Source: Ruminococcus sp. AM36-2AA (GTDB lineage Bacteria > Bacillota > Clostridia > Lachnospirales > Lachnospiraceae). From it: 64,000 bases of DNA. Below the pieces are notes generated by a model. It searched no databases and was not told the DNA's origin. It was given only the letters and a program-made list of their open reading frames with translations. Made by a program: the position numbers and the translations under genes. The stretch is taken from NCBI RefSeq assembly GCF_003461955.1, contig NZ_QTYB01000002.1, positions 1 to 64,000 of the forward strand, written 5' to 3'. Position 1 is the stretch's first letter. Every line of letters begins with the position of its first letter. Positions 8,012 through 16,182 of this stretch are shown piece after piece.

Positions 8012-9142
8012 ATGGGATATGTAAAATGGAGTTATGACACACTGAACCATTTCTGCGGAGACGTTTTCAAAGCGTTTGGCTTTTCTGAGGAAGAGGGAAA
8101 CATTATTAAAGATGTTCTTCTGACTGCTGATCTGTATGGGATCGAGAGCCACGGAATGCAGAGAATGGTTCGTTACCATAAAGGAATCGAGAAGGGGACG
8201 ATCCATCCCCAGGCGAAACCGGAAGTTGTTTTTGAGACACCGATTTCAGCTGTGATAGACGGACATAATGGAATGGGCCAGCTGATCAGCCATTTTGCCA
8301 TGGAAAAGGCAATTGAGAAGGCGAAGACAACTGGTGTGGGAATCGTAAGTGTACGAAATTCCAACCATTTCGGTATTGCAGGATATTATGCGAACATGGC
8401 CTGCCATGAAGGACTTCTTGGAATGGCATGTACCAACTCCGAGGCGATCATGGTACCGACTTTTGGAAGAAAGGCTATGCTGGGCTCCAACCCGATCGCA
8501 GTCGCTATGCCTGCAGACCCGTATCCGTTTTTCTTTGACTGTTCCACAACAGTTGTAACCAGAGGTAAACTGGAAATGTATAATAAGATGGGCAAGCCTC
8601 TTCCAGATGGCTGGGCACTTGACAAAAACGGTCATGCCAGCAATAATGCACCGGATGTACTTGCAAACATCGTAGCCAAGAAGGGCGGCGGAATCATGCC
8701 TCTTGGTGGAAACGAGGAAGTCAGCGGAAGCCATAAGGGATATGGCTATGGAATGCTCTGTGAGCTGTTCAGCTCTATTCTTTCCATGGGAGTTACCTCC
8801 GACAAATGCTGTACCTTCCCGGATAAGACCGGTATCTGCCATGGATTTATGGCGATCAACCCGGCGGCATTCGGAGATCCGGATGCGATTCGCAAGCATT
8901 TTTCAGAATATCTTGAGGCACTTCGGGAGAGTCCGAAGGCAGATGGTCAGGACAGGATCTATACACACGGCGAGAAAGAGGTAGCTGCTGAAAAAGACAG
9001 AAAAGAGAATGGCATTCCGGTCAACGACAATACCATGGTAGAGCTTGCTGATCTCTGCAGTTATCTGAAGCTTGATTTTGGCGCTTATTTTGAAGGCTAT
9101 GAGCTTCCGAAGGACAGTAAATTCTTCAATGGTAATTATTAA
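8012..9142 (+). CDS. Ldh family (malate/L-lactate/ureidoglycolate) NAD(P)-dependent dehydrogenase
   Basis: This 376-residue protein belongs to the LDH2/MDH2 family, which is distinct from Rossmann-type lactate dehydrogenases. Family members oxidise malate, sulfolactate, ureidoglycolate or 2,3-diketogulonate. Characteristic stretches are LTADLYGIESHGMQRM, with the catalytic-region His, then VSVRNSNHFGIAGYY, LGSNPIAVAMP and GSHKGYGYGMLCE. The start at 8012 follows CAGGAGAAAGG; upstream in-frame ATGs lie inside the operators and are unlikely. Malic enzyme follows after 56 bp in the same orientation, so the pair probably handles malate or a related 2-hydroxyacid under control of the upstream FadR-type protein. 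The exact substrate is undetermined. Confidence 0.82.
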   Translation: MGYVKWSYDTLNHFCGDVFKAFGFSEEEGNIIKDVLLTADLYGIESHGMQRMVRYHKGIEKGTIHPQAKPEVVFETPISAVIDGHNGMGQLISHFAMEKAIEKAKTTGVGIVSVRNSNHFGIAGYYANMACHEGLLGMACTNSEAIMVPTFGRKAMLGSNPIAVAMPADPYPFFFDCSTTVVTRGKLEMYNKMGKPLPDGWALDKNGHASNNAPDVLANIVAKKGGGIMPLGGNEEVSGSHKGYGYGMLCELFSSILSMGVTSDKCCTFPDKTGICHGFMAINPAAFGDPDAIRKHFSEYLEALRESPKADGQDRIYTHGEKEVAAEKDRKENGIPVNDNTMVELADLCSYLKLDFGAYFEGYELPKDSKFFNGNY

Positions 9143-9198
9143 TTCAGGTAATCCTTTTGAAATGAAATATATCATAATTATCCAAGGAGGAAAAGAAA

Positions 9199-10374
9199 AT
9201 GGATTATGCAAAAGAGTCATTAAGACTGCACGGAGATTGGAAAGGTAAGATCGAGGTTGTTACAAGAGTGCCGGTTGAGAATAAAGACGACCTTTCTCTT
9301 GCATATACACCAGGTGTAGCTCAGCCTTGCCTTGAGATCCAGAAAGATATCAATAAATCCTACGAGCTTACAAGAAGATGGAATATGTGTCTTGTTGTAA
9401 CAGACGGTTCCGCAGTTCTTGGTCTTGGTGACATCGGACCGGAAGCAGGTATGCCTGTAATGGAAGGTAAATGTGTACTGTTCAAGGCATTCGGCGATGT
9501 AGACGCATTCCCGCTTTGCATTAAGAGCCATGATGTAGACGAGATCGTAAATACTATTTACATGATCTCCGGATCCTTCGGTGGTGTTAACCTTGAGGAT
9601 ATCTCCGCTCCGAGATGCTTTGAGATCGAGAAAAAACTGAAAGAGAAATGTGATATTCCGATCTTCCACGATGATCAGCACGGAACTGCAGTTATCACAC
9701 TTGCAGGTCTGACAAACGCTCTGAAGGTTGTCGGAAAGAAGAAAGAGGATGTTCGTATCGTTATGAACGGTGCAGGTGCAGCTGCTATCTCTATCTGCAG
9801 ACTTCTTCTGAAAGCAGGCTTCAAGGATGTTACACTCTGCGATAGAAAGGGTGCCATCTATGAGGGACGTACAGAAGGAATGAACCCGGTTAAAGAAGAG
9901 ATGAGCAAGCTCACAAACCTTCAGAAGAAACAGGGATCTCTTGCAGAGATGCTGGTTGGCGCGGATGTATTTATCGGTGTTTCCGCTCCTGGAGCAGTTA
10001 CAACAGAGATGGTTAAGACCATGAACAAAGATGCCATCATCTTCGCATGCGCGAACCCGACACCGGAGATCTTCCCGGATGACGCAAAAGCAGGCGGAGC
10101 TAAGGTTATCTCCACAGGAAGAAGTGACTTCCCGAACCAGATCAACAACGTTCTTGCATTCCCTGGAATCTTCCGTGGTGCATTTGACGTAAGAGCAAGC
10201 GATATCAACGATGAGATGAAGATCGCAGCTTCCAAGGCTCTTGCAGATCTGATCACAGACGAGGAGCTTTCTCCGGAGTATATCATTCCGAAGGCATTCG
10301 ACAAGAGAGTCGGACCGGCTGTAGCCAAAGCAGTAGCAGAGGCAGCAAAAGCAACAGGCGTAGCACGTATCTGA
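9199..10374 (+). CDS. NAD(P)-dependent malic enzyme
   Basis: This 391-residue enzyme decarboxylates L-malate to pyruvate with reduction of NAD(P)+. It shows the short bacterial form: catalytic Tyr in LAYTPGVAQPC (about residue 34), Lys in VMEGKCVLFK, the metal-binding segment IPIFHDDQHGTAV (about 151-163) and the nucleotide-binding loop VMNGAGAAAISI. The AAGGAGG site at 9183-9189 gives a strong start. Codon usage looks optimised, consistent with high expression. It is the last gene before a strong terminator and likely shares the Ldh gene's promoter. Confidence 0.93.
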   Translation: MDYAKESLRLHGDWKGKIEVVTRVPVENKDDLSLAYTPGVAQPCLEIQKDINKSYELTRRWNMCLVVTDGSAVLGLGDIGPEAGMPVMEGKCVLFKAFGDVDAFPLCIKSHDVDEIVNTIYMISGSFGGVNLEDISAPRCFEIEKKLKEKCDIPIFHDDQHGTAVITLAGLTNALKVVGKKKEDVRIVMNGAGAAAISICRLLLKAGFKDVTLCDRKGAIYEGRTEGMNPVKEEMSKLTNLQKKQGSLAEMLVGADVFIGVSAPGAVTTEMVKTMNKDAIIFACANPTPEIFPDDAKAGGAKVISTGRSDFPNQINNVLAFPGIFRGAFDVRASDINDEMKIAASKALADLITDEELSPEYIIPKAFDKRVGPAVAKAVAEAAKATGVARI

Positions 10375-10444
10375 TTACAGATACAGCACGGATATCCGTC
10401 CGATACAGACCAGAACAGCCCTTCATAAGTTAAGAAAATAAATC

Positions 10445-10483
10445 AGACACCCGTACCCTGTAACCCGGTACGGGTGTCTTTTT
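10445..10483. terminator. Rho-independent terminator after malic enzyme
   Basis: A perfect 13-bp stem, AGACACCCGTACC (10445-10457) with GGTACGGGTGTCT (10467-10479), has a 9-nt loop and a run of T. This is one of the strongest terminators in the window. Confidence 0.92.
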
Positions 10484-10507
10484 GCATCTGACAGGTGGTA
10501 TTACCCT

Positions 10508-10536
10508 TTGACAAATGTCCTTCCAGTGAGTACAAT
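10508..10536 (+). promoter_or_regulatory. SigA-type promoter for hisC
   Basis: Consensus TTGACA (10508-10513) and TACAAT (10531-10536) have the ideal 17-bp spacer and lie 34 bp before the hisC start. No T-box or histidine attenuator fits in the short leader. Confidence 0.75.
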
Positions 10537-10569
10537 AGCAAAAGAATATGATAGGAGGTCAAGCACAGC

Positions 10570-11628
10570 ATGAAACCATGGGAAGCTAATATACGAAAAG
10601 TAGTGCCGTATACTCCTGGCGAGCAGCCAAACGAGAGCGGTATGATCAAACTGAATACAAACGAGAATCCATATTCACCGGCCCCGGGTGTGGAGAAGGC
10701 ACTGAAAGCCCTTGATACCGACACTCTGAGACTTTATCCGGACCCGACAGCCGGAGACCTGGTACACAGCATTGCTGCGTTTTACGGGCTGAAGGACGAG
10801 CAGGTATTTACAGGCGTTGGATCTGATGATGTACTGGCAATGTGTTTCCTGACATTTTTTAATTCAGAGAAACCCATCCTGTTCCCGGATATCACCTATT
10901 CTTTCTATGATGTATGGGCCGATCTTTTCCGGATCCCTTATGAGCGTCCGGCACTGGATGAAGAGTTCCATATCCGGAAAGAAGATTATTTCCGCGAAAA
11001 CGGCGGAATCGTATTCCCGAACCCCAATGCACCTACCGGTGTGGAAATGCCTCTTTCCGAGATCGAGGAGATCGTAGCAAAAAATCCGGAGAGCATTGTG
11101 ATCGTAGATGAGGCTTATGTGGATTTCGGAGCCACTTCCGCACTGCCGCTGATCGAGAAATATGACAATCTTCTTGTTGTGCAGACCTTTTCCAAATCCA
11201 GATCTCTGGCGGGCATGCGTATCGGTTATGCCTTCGGAAATCCGGAACTGATCAAATATCTCAATGATGTGAAATATTCCTTCAACTCCTACACCATGGA
11301 CCGTACCACCATTGCGGCCGGTGTGGCATCTATGAAAGATCAGGCATATTTTGAAGAGTGTTGTAATAAGATCATTACAACAAGAGAGTGGACAAAGACA
11401 GAGCTTAAGAAACTGGGATTTTCTTTCCAGGATTCCAAGGCGAACTTCATCTTTGCCACACATGAGAGCTGTCCGGCAAAAAAGCTCTTCGGAGCACTCA
11501 GGGAGAAACATATCTATGTGAGATATTTCCCGAAGGACAGAATCGACAATCATCTCCGCATCACCATCGGTACCGATAAGGAGATGAAAAAACTGGTGGA
11601 ATTCCTGAAGGAATATCTGCAGAAATAA
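10570..11628 (+). CDS. hisC: Histidinol-phosphate aminotransferase
   Basis: This 352-residue fold-type I PLP aminotransferase converts histidinol phosphate and 2-oxoglutarate to imidazole acetol phosphate and glutamate in histidine synthesis; the family also acts on aromatic keto acids. Visible motifs are LNTNENPYSPAPG near the N-terminus, FPNPNAPTG (Asn contacting PLP), VDEAYVDFG (Asp pairing with the pyridine N), the Schiff-base lysine in TFSKSRSLAGMRIGYA, and the substrate-carboxylate Arg in LRITIGT. The ATG follows AGGAGG. It is isolated from other his genes, as often in Clostridia, so a broader aromatic aminotransferase role remains possible. Confidence 0.87.
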   Translation: MKPWEANIRKVVPYTPGEQPNESGMIKLNTNENPYSPAPGVEKALKALDTDTLRLYPDPTAGDLVHSIAAFYGLKDEQVFTGVGSDDVLAMCFLTFFNSEKPILFPDITYSFYDVWADLFRIPYERPALDEEFHIRKEDYFRENGGIVFPNPNAPTGVEMPLSEIEEIVAKNPESIVIVDEAYVDFGATSALPLIEKYDNLLVVQTFSKSRSLAGMRIGYAFGNPELIKYLNDVKYSFNSYTMDRTTIAAGVASMKDQAYFEECCNKIITTREWTKTELKKLGFSFQDSKANFIFATHESCPAKKLFGALREKHIYVRYFPKDRIDNHLRITIGTDKEMKKLVEFLKEYLQK

Positions 11629-11644
11629 ATATTAAGGAGGTACT

Positions 11645-12145
11645 ATGGAAGTACTGGTACAGTGGTTTTCAAACCATCTCTCACAGTTTATCTCTCCGGA
11701 GGGAGCTGTGTTCATCATTTCCATGATCCCGATCCTGGAGCTTCGAGGCGGTCTTCTGGCAGCCTCTCTGCTGAAGATCTCAGCGGCAAAAGCACTGCCG
11801 ATCTGTATCGTGGGAAACATTATCCCGATTCCGTTTATCCTGCTTTTTATCCGGCAGATCTTTAAATGGATGAAAAAAACAAAACTGTTCAGAGGTCTGA
11901 TCATAAAAATGGAAAACAGAGCCATGGGAAAAAGTGATCAGATCAAACGCTATGAATTTCTGGGACTTCTGCTGTTTGTGGGAATCCCCCTTCCTGGCAC
12001 CGGTGCTTGGACCGGTGCACTGATCGCATCTCTTCTTGAGGTGGATATCAAAAAATCCTCCATTGCGATCCTGTGCGGACTTTTTATGGCAAGTGCGATT
12101 ATGTATATTGTTTCCTATGGAATTGTAGGAAATGTAGTGCACTGA
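11645..12145 (+). CDS. Small multi-drug export family membrane protein (COG2426/PF06695)
   Basis: This 166-residue integral membrane protein resembles the putative small multidrug exporter family. It has about four hydrophobic segments and the family motifs IPILELRGGLLAAS near the N-terminus and LLLFVGIPLPGTGAWTGAL in the second half, which look like related re-entrant or repeated elements. Its transport substrate is not established for the family. It begins 16 bp after hisC behind AAGGAGG, so the two are probably co-transcribed, and it ends at a bidirectional terminator shared with the convergent pilT. Confidence 0.77.
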   Translation: MEVLVQWFSNHLSQFISPEGAVFIISMIPILELRGGLLAASLLKISAAKALPICIVGNIIPIPFILLFIRQIFKWMKKTKLFRGLIIKMENRAMGKSDQIKRYEFLGLLLFVGIPLPGTGAWTGALIASLLEVDIKKSSIAILCGLFMASAIMYIVSYGIVGNVVH

Positions 12146-12157
12146 TTAAGAAAAATA

Positions 12158-12205
12158 AAAATTCCTCATCACTGTCACGAAGTCTGGTAGGTGATGAGGA
12201 ATTTT
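12158..12205. terminator. Bidirectional terminator between the exporter gene and pilT
   Basis: AAAATTCCTCATCAC (12158-12172) pairs perfectly with GTGATGAGGAATTTT (12191-12205), a 15-bp stem with an 18-nt loop. The A/T ends give T runs on both strands, so it serves the two convergent transcripts. Confidence 0.9.
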
Positions 12206-12221
12206 GTATTTTCAGGCATTG

Positions 12222-13283
12222 TTACATAAGCCGGCGTTTCAGCATATCCGGATTCATTGCATAGCTCACGGCTGTATCCTTAGTGATACGGCCTTTTTTG
12301 TATAATTCCAGAAGACTTTGGTCCATGGAACGCATCTGATCCTGGCTGGAAGTGGAGATTACGCCTTCGATCTGGTGGACTTTGTTGTCACGGATCATAT
12401 TTCGGATGGCAGGTGTCAGGCGCATGATCTCAAAAACAGGAATGTTGCGGCCGTCCACATCCGGGATCAGCTGCTGGGAAATAACCGCCTGAAGGACCAT
12501 GGAAAGCTGGATAGCGATCTGACGCTGCTGGGAAGGTTCAAAGACATCCATGATACGCTCGATGGTGTTGGCAGCGCCCAGAGTATGCAGACTGGAAAGA
12601 ACCAGATGGCCGGTTTCTGCGGCAGTCATGGCGGTCTGTATGGTTTCATAATCACGCATCTCACCCAGAAGGATTACATCGGGGCTCTGGCGGAGGGTGG
12701 CACGAAGAGAAGTCAAGTAACTCTCGGTGTCGGTGCAGATCTCTCGCTGGCTGACAATGCAGCGGTCATGGCGGTGAAGATATTCCAGAGGATCTTCCAG
12801 GGTAATAATGTGGCCTTCCCGGGTGTGGTTAATCCGGTCAATGAGGCAGGCCATAGTGGTAGATTTACCGCTTCCGGCAGAACCGGTGACAAGGACCATG
12901 CCGCGTGTATAATCAGAAACACTCATCACATCTTCCGGAATGGAAAGCTCTGCAGGATCCGGCAGCCGGAAGGCGATCACACGGATCACGGCAGCCAGGG
13001 AACCACGCTGTTTATAAGCGTTGACACGGAAACGGGAGACGCCGGGAATGGAAAACGAAAAGTCATCGTCACCGGTTTCCAGAAGCCGGGATATATCACG
13101 GTTTTCCGCAAGTGTATAGATGGTGCGCAGAAGTGCTTCCGTTTCGGCTGGCATCAATCGGTCACCACTGCTGAAAAGGTGGCCATCAATTTTTTCGGCC
13201 AGAGGACGGCCTGCGATGATAAAAATATCGGAGACCCGTTTATTGGCAGCTTCTGCAAGAAATTCAGGAATTGGAGTATCCAT
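12222..13283 (-). CDS. pilT: PilT-type type IV pilus retraction ATPase
   Basis: This 353-residue secretion-superfamily ATPase has Walker A GSAGSGKST (134-142), an Asp box TLEDPLEYL (161-169), Walker B PDVILLGEMRD (201-211), a His box TGHLVLSSLHT (224-234) and the PilT-diagnostic AIRNMIRD (292-299). PilT hexamers power pilus disassembly at the cytoplasmic side of the machine. The start at 13283 follows AAGGAGAG; an 18-residue upstream extension is possible but less likely. It is the last gene of a seven-gene minus-strand operon containing a GspF/PilC protein but no PilB/GspE assembly ATPase in the window, so it may be the only motor of this locus. Confidence 0.9.
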   Translation of the reverse strand: MDTPIPEFLAEAANKRVSDIFIIAGRPLAEKIDGHLFSSGDRLMPAETEALLRTIYTLAENRDISRLLETGDDDFSFSIPGVSRFRVNAYKQRGSLAAVIRVIAFRLPDPAELSIPEDVMSVSDYTRGMVLVTGSAGSGKSTTMACLIDRINHTREGHIITLEDPLEYLHRHDRCIVSQREICTDTESYLTSLRATLRQSPDVILLGEMRDYETIQTAMTAAETGHLVLSSLHTLGAANTIERIMDVFEPSQQRQIAIQLSMVLQAVISQQLIPDVDGRNIPVFEIMRLTPAIRNMIRDNKVHQIEGVISTSSQDQMRSMDQSLLELYKKGRITKDTAVSYAMNPDMLKRRLM

Positions 13284-13287
13284 TTGT

Positions 13288-13773
13288 TCACTCTCCTTTA
13301 AATAGATTTTGATGATTGTCAGGATTCCAGGTGCCATTAGATTCTGTGCTCCACTGAAGGATCTTCAATACGGAGGTTTCGGTCTTTCCTGGATAAAAAA
13401 TCTCAAGTATCACCGAAAGCTGCTGACTGTCGGCAAATTTCGTGGAAAAAGACAGGGTGTGATCAGAGGAATTCCAGACAAGATCCTGTTGCGTATCTGC
13501 AAAAGTCTTCACCTGGGAAAAATATTCCGCTTTATCTTCTGCGGATGCCAAATATCCGGCCAGTGTACTGCGGATATCGGCTACACGCTCGGTAGCCTCA
13601 CTGCAGGCTGAATAATATTTCTCTGTCTGTTCCATGGAATGTCTGGCTGTTGTTAAACTGGTCCGTGAACTGGAAAGAGTAAGCAAAGCCAGTACACAGA
13701 GGCAAAGTACGGAAAAGATCAGAAACAGCGAAGGAATTCCTACTGTTACGAAAAAAGTATGTTTTTGTTTCAA
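13288..13773 (-). CDS. Small single-pass membrane protein of the type IV filament operon
   Basis: This 161-residue protein has an N-terminal hydrophobic segment (about residues 8-33) followed by an exported domain, a bitopic topology like a minor pilin or a PilN/PilO-like assembly protein. A helix just after the membrane (RTSLTTARHSMEQTEKYYS) fits a pseudopilin-like spine, but there is no clear prepilin cleavage site or Glu+5. I do not recognise the family. Its ATG overlaps the upstream gene's stop by 4 bp and pilT starts 4 bp after its stop, so function in the same apparatus is likely by context only. Confidence 0.6.
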   Translation of the reverse strand: MKQKHTFFVTVGIPSLFLIFSVLCLCVLALLTLSSSRTSLTTARHSMEQTEKYYSACSEATERVADIRSTLAGYLASAEDKAEYFSQVKTFADTQQDLVWNSSDHTLSFSTKFADSQQLSVILEIFYPGKTETSVLKILQWSTESNGTWNPDNHQNLFKGE

Positions 13774-14222
13774 TGGATTTCCTCCTTTCCGTTGCCACAG
13801 TCAGGAAAATTTAAGGTGATCTGATAAAGCAAAGTATTTTCCGGGATATTGCGGAAGGAAAGCTCTCCGGATTTTTCAGAGGAGGTTGTGGACAAAACGA
13901 AAACCATTTCGTAATCTGCCTCATCTCTGGAACAGTTCTGCCAGGAATGGTCGTAATACCAGATCAGGCTGTTGTCGGTCTGTGTGCCATCCGGAAGAAG
14001 AGCAAGAAGCTGTTTGGGAGATCCATTGCTGCCTTCCAGTGCTTCTCCCACAGAAGTGGTGAGCGCCTGAATCTGATTCCACTGTTCTGCCTGTATACGG
14101 TTTTTACGGGCTGCCGCAAAAATCTGAATGCAGGCAGCCGAGCAGAGAGAAAGAAATAAAAGCGCCAGGATCATTTCCATAAGAAAAAGACTGGTACTGG
14201 AATTATGCTGTGATTTCTTCAT
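13770..14222 (-). CDS. Pseudopilin-like protein with a prepilin-type N-terminus
   Basis: This 150-residue protein has a short basic leader (MKKSQHNSSTS) followed by LFLMEMILALLFLSLCSAA. If cleavage occurs after Ser11, the mature protein has Glu at position 5 followed by a long hydrophobic helix, the hallmark of type IV prepilins, although Ser replaces the usual Gly at -1. The rest (Trp/Tyr-rich WYYDHSWQNCS, then beta-like segments) fits a small pilin globular domain. It overlaps both neighbouring genes by 4 bp. It is the best pilin candidate of the operon. No prepilin peptidase gene is seen in the window. Confidence 0.62.
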   Translation of the reverse strand: MKKSQHNSSTSLFLMEMILALLFLSLCSAACIQIFAAARKNRIQAEQWNQIQALTTSVGEALEGSNGSPKQLLALLPDGTQTDNSLIWYYDHSWQNCSRDEADYEMVFVLSTTSSEKSGELSFRNIPENTLLYQITLNFPDCGNGKEEIH

Positions 14223-14743
14223 GATGCCTCCTTTTTGCCTGCATCTGTACCGGTAACGGAAGATTCGGCTGTGCTGTGCAGCAGAAAGTGTGCAGAGATT
14301 CCGGTTGCACTTTTCAGGGAAATGCGGTAAAAACCATTATCCAGGTTTTCTGCCTGAAAATCCGAAAGCTGAGAAATGGAAGTACCGGCCGATGCGCTTG
14401 CCTGAGAATCCGCAACGGTGAAAAGTTCTGTAAGATTTCCATCTTTCAGATAAATATAGGTAATATAATCTTTTCCCTTCAGTGTGTCCCGAAAACAAAG
14501 TGCAGGGATATCATCCAGGGAACCTGAGAAAATCCCGTCGGCCTGGTCATGCTGCCGGAATTTGGTCGTCAGATAGGTGATGGCAGTCCCAAGCCCGGAA
14601 TCGGAATCCGTCTGTCTTACAGTCTGCTGGTAAACTCTTGCGGAGAACAACAGCATCAGCATAAGAAACAGCGCAAAAACACCGAACAGAAGGAGTGAAA
14701 AAAGAGAGGATATGGAATGGCCGGTATTTTTTTTCAGTTTCAT
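14219..14743 (-). CDS. DUF4860-like membrane-anchored protein of the filament operon
   Basis: This 174-residue protein has a polar N-terminus with GHSISSLFSLLLFGVF followed by one hydrophobic segment (about residues 9-37) and an exported domain with beta-hairpin character (YITYIYLKDGNLTELFTV). The N-terminal pattern resembles the DUF4860 family found next to GspF/PilT genes in Clostridia; this match is from memory and should be treated as moderate. There is no prepilin Glu+5. It overlaps both neighbouring genes by 4 bp, implying coupled translation and fixed stoichiometry. Confidence 0.58.
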   Translation of the reverse strand: MKLKKNTGHSISSLFSLLLFGVFALFLMLMLLFSARVYQQTVRQTDSDSGLGTAITYLTTKFRQHDQADGIFSGSLDDIPALCFRDTLKGKDYITYIYLKDGNLTELFTVADSQASASAGTSISQLSDFQAENLDNGFYRISLKSATGISAHFLLHSTAESSVTGTDAGKKEAS

Positions 14744-15096
14744 GAAGAAGCGCCTCCTTTCGAACTGCCAGGACGCGCAATAACGCTGATAGAAGGCAGG
14801 AGATTGGAACCGTTGGGGATATATTCTACGATAAATCGGTTTTTGTCATAGGTGATATGGTAATCATTAAGGAGCTGTGCAAGATCTTCAGGATATTCAC
14901 CGGTCATGGCGTAGCTGCGGACAGCACTGTTCTTTAATGCCTGCTCCAGAGCATCCTGTTCTTTCACGAGAGCCTGGCCGGATGTATGACTGACGCCCGC
15001 TACAAACAGAATACAGGCAAATATCAGAAGAAATACAGGAAAAAGAAGCAGAAGCCCCCGGAAAATTTTTTTTCGTCGACTTTCAAAAAGTTCCAT
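14740..15096 (-). CDS. Small single-pass membrane protein (pseudopilin-like) of the filament operon
   Basis: This 118-residue protein has a basic N-terminus (ESRRKKIFRG), a single hydrophobic helix (about residues 14-34) and an exported helix with ALVKEQDALEQALKNSAV. A short domain with the pattern YPEDLAQLLNDYHITYD follows, as seen in globular parts of some pseudopilins. No classical cleavage motif is present, so the family is uncertain. It starts 12 bp after the GspF/PilC gene and overlaps the next gene by 4 bp. Confidence 0.57.
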   Translation of the reverse strand: MELFESRRKKIFRGLLLLFPVFLLIFACILFVAGVSHTSGQALVKEQDALEQALKNSAVRSYAMTGEYPEDLAQLLNDYHITYDKNRFIVEYIPNGSNLLPSISVIARPGSSKGGASS

Positions 15097-15108
15097 GTTG
15101 TCACCACC

Positions 15109-16152
15109 TTATATCGCAAAATCTGAAAGGATTCCCAGAAGCGGCATCATTACGGAAAGCAGGACAAGTCCTACAAGCAGGGAAAGCAGGATCACAATAG
15201 TTGGTTCCACAACAGATACTGCCTGAGAGATCAGATCTATGGATTTTTCTGTGTACTGCTGAGACAGCCTGCGAAAAGTTTCGTCACTGGTTCCGGAGTA
15301 GAAGGAAATACTGATCAGACGTCCCTCCATGCCACTGAACAGTTCGGACTCTGTCAGAGCCTTTGAAAAAGCTTCCCCGTTGTTCAGGAGTTCGGAAGTT
15401 TTTCGGAGCTTCTCAAGAATTTCCGGTTGTGTGAGCATTGCTTCTGTAAGCTCAAGACTGGTTTCCGGAGAAAGACCGCTTCGAAGCCCCAGAGACAGTC
15501 CCTGCGCCAGACGGCTGTAATCCATGGCAACAGGAATCTCACAAAAAACAGGAAGATGTGTGACCAGTTTTCGAAGTTTGGCATGACCTTTTTCTGTGAG
15601 ACTGAAAAAAAGAATGCAGCCAATGAGAAGTACTGCAAGAATCAGAAAAACAGCAGAATAGCGACTGATCATATTGCCGGCATTTAAAAGTCCCTGTGAG
15701 ATTCCGTTCATTTCCAGACCCATCTGATGAAAGACCTGCTGGAACACGGGGAGAACTTTTACAAGAAGAACCAGGATTACTACTGCCATCATTCCAAGCA
15801 TGATCAGCGGATAGGTGACTGCACTTCGTATCTGCTGGGAAATTTCCTGCTCCTGATCATAATGCCGGGAGAGGCTTGTCATGATCTCATCCAGACAACC
15901 GGTTTCTTCGCCTGTTTTTATATAGGCGGTCATAGCTTTTGGAAAACAGCCGGAATCCTCAAGAGCCTGGGAAAGAGAACCGTTTTTTTCCATGGAATTG
16001 ATAAGTGGCTTCAGAATCTCACGATCTGTGTCGGTTTTGCTTTCTTCACAGAGGATATGGAGTCCTTCTGTTGTTGATATGCCGGAATGCAGCAGTATTC
16101 CCATCTGCCCGCAGAAATTGGATAATTCCCGGGCTGTCAGTTTAGATTTCAT
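15109..16152 (-). CDS. Type II secretion/type IV pilus inner-membrane platform protein (GspF/PilC)
   Basis: This 347-residue platform protein has the two-fold repeated T2SSF domain. The first is about residues 8-125 (LSNFCGQMGILLHSGISTTEGL; the phrase AYIKTGEETGCLDEIM is typical). The second is about 205-330 (YSRLAQGLSLGLRSGLSPETSLELTEAM). Three hydrophobic stretches, after the first domain, around 165-185 and at the C-terminus, give the usual topology. In type IV filament machines it links the cytoplasmic ATPase to pilin assembly. It is slightly shorter than typical PilC (~400 residues). It is the only platform protein in the operon. Confidence 0.87.
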   Translation of the reverse strand: MKSKLTARELSNFCGQMGILLHSGISTTEGLHILCEESKTDTDREILKPLINSMEKNGSLSQALEDSGCFPKAMTAYIKTGEETGCLDEIMTSLSRHYDQEQEISQQIRSAVTYPLIMLGMMAVVILVLLVKVLPVFQQVFHQMGLEMNGISQGLLNAGNMISRYSAVFLILAVLLIGCILFFSLTEKGHAKLRKLVTHLPVFCEIPVAMDYSRLAQGLSLGLRSGLSPETSLELTEAMLTQPEILEKLRKTSELLNNGEAFSKALTESELFSGMEGRLISISFYSGTSDETFRRLSQQYTEKSIDLISQAVSVVEPTIVILLSLLVGLVLLSVMMPLLGILSDFAI

Positions 16153-16182
16153 AATAAAGTCTCCTTTTTTGCGGGTGGTTGG

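Noticed and set aside
12318..13301. Long plus-strand frame (327 codons) opposite pilT
   Set aside because: pilT on the minus strand has all family motifs; the plus-strand frame has no recognisable domain or ribosome-binding site.
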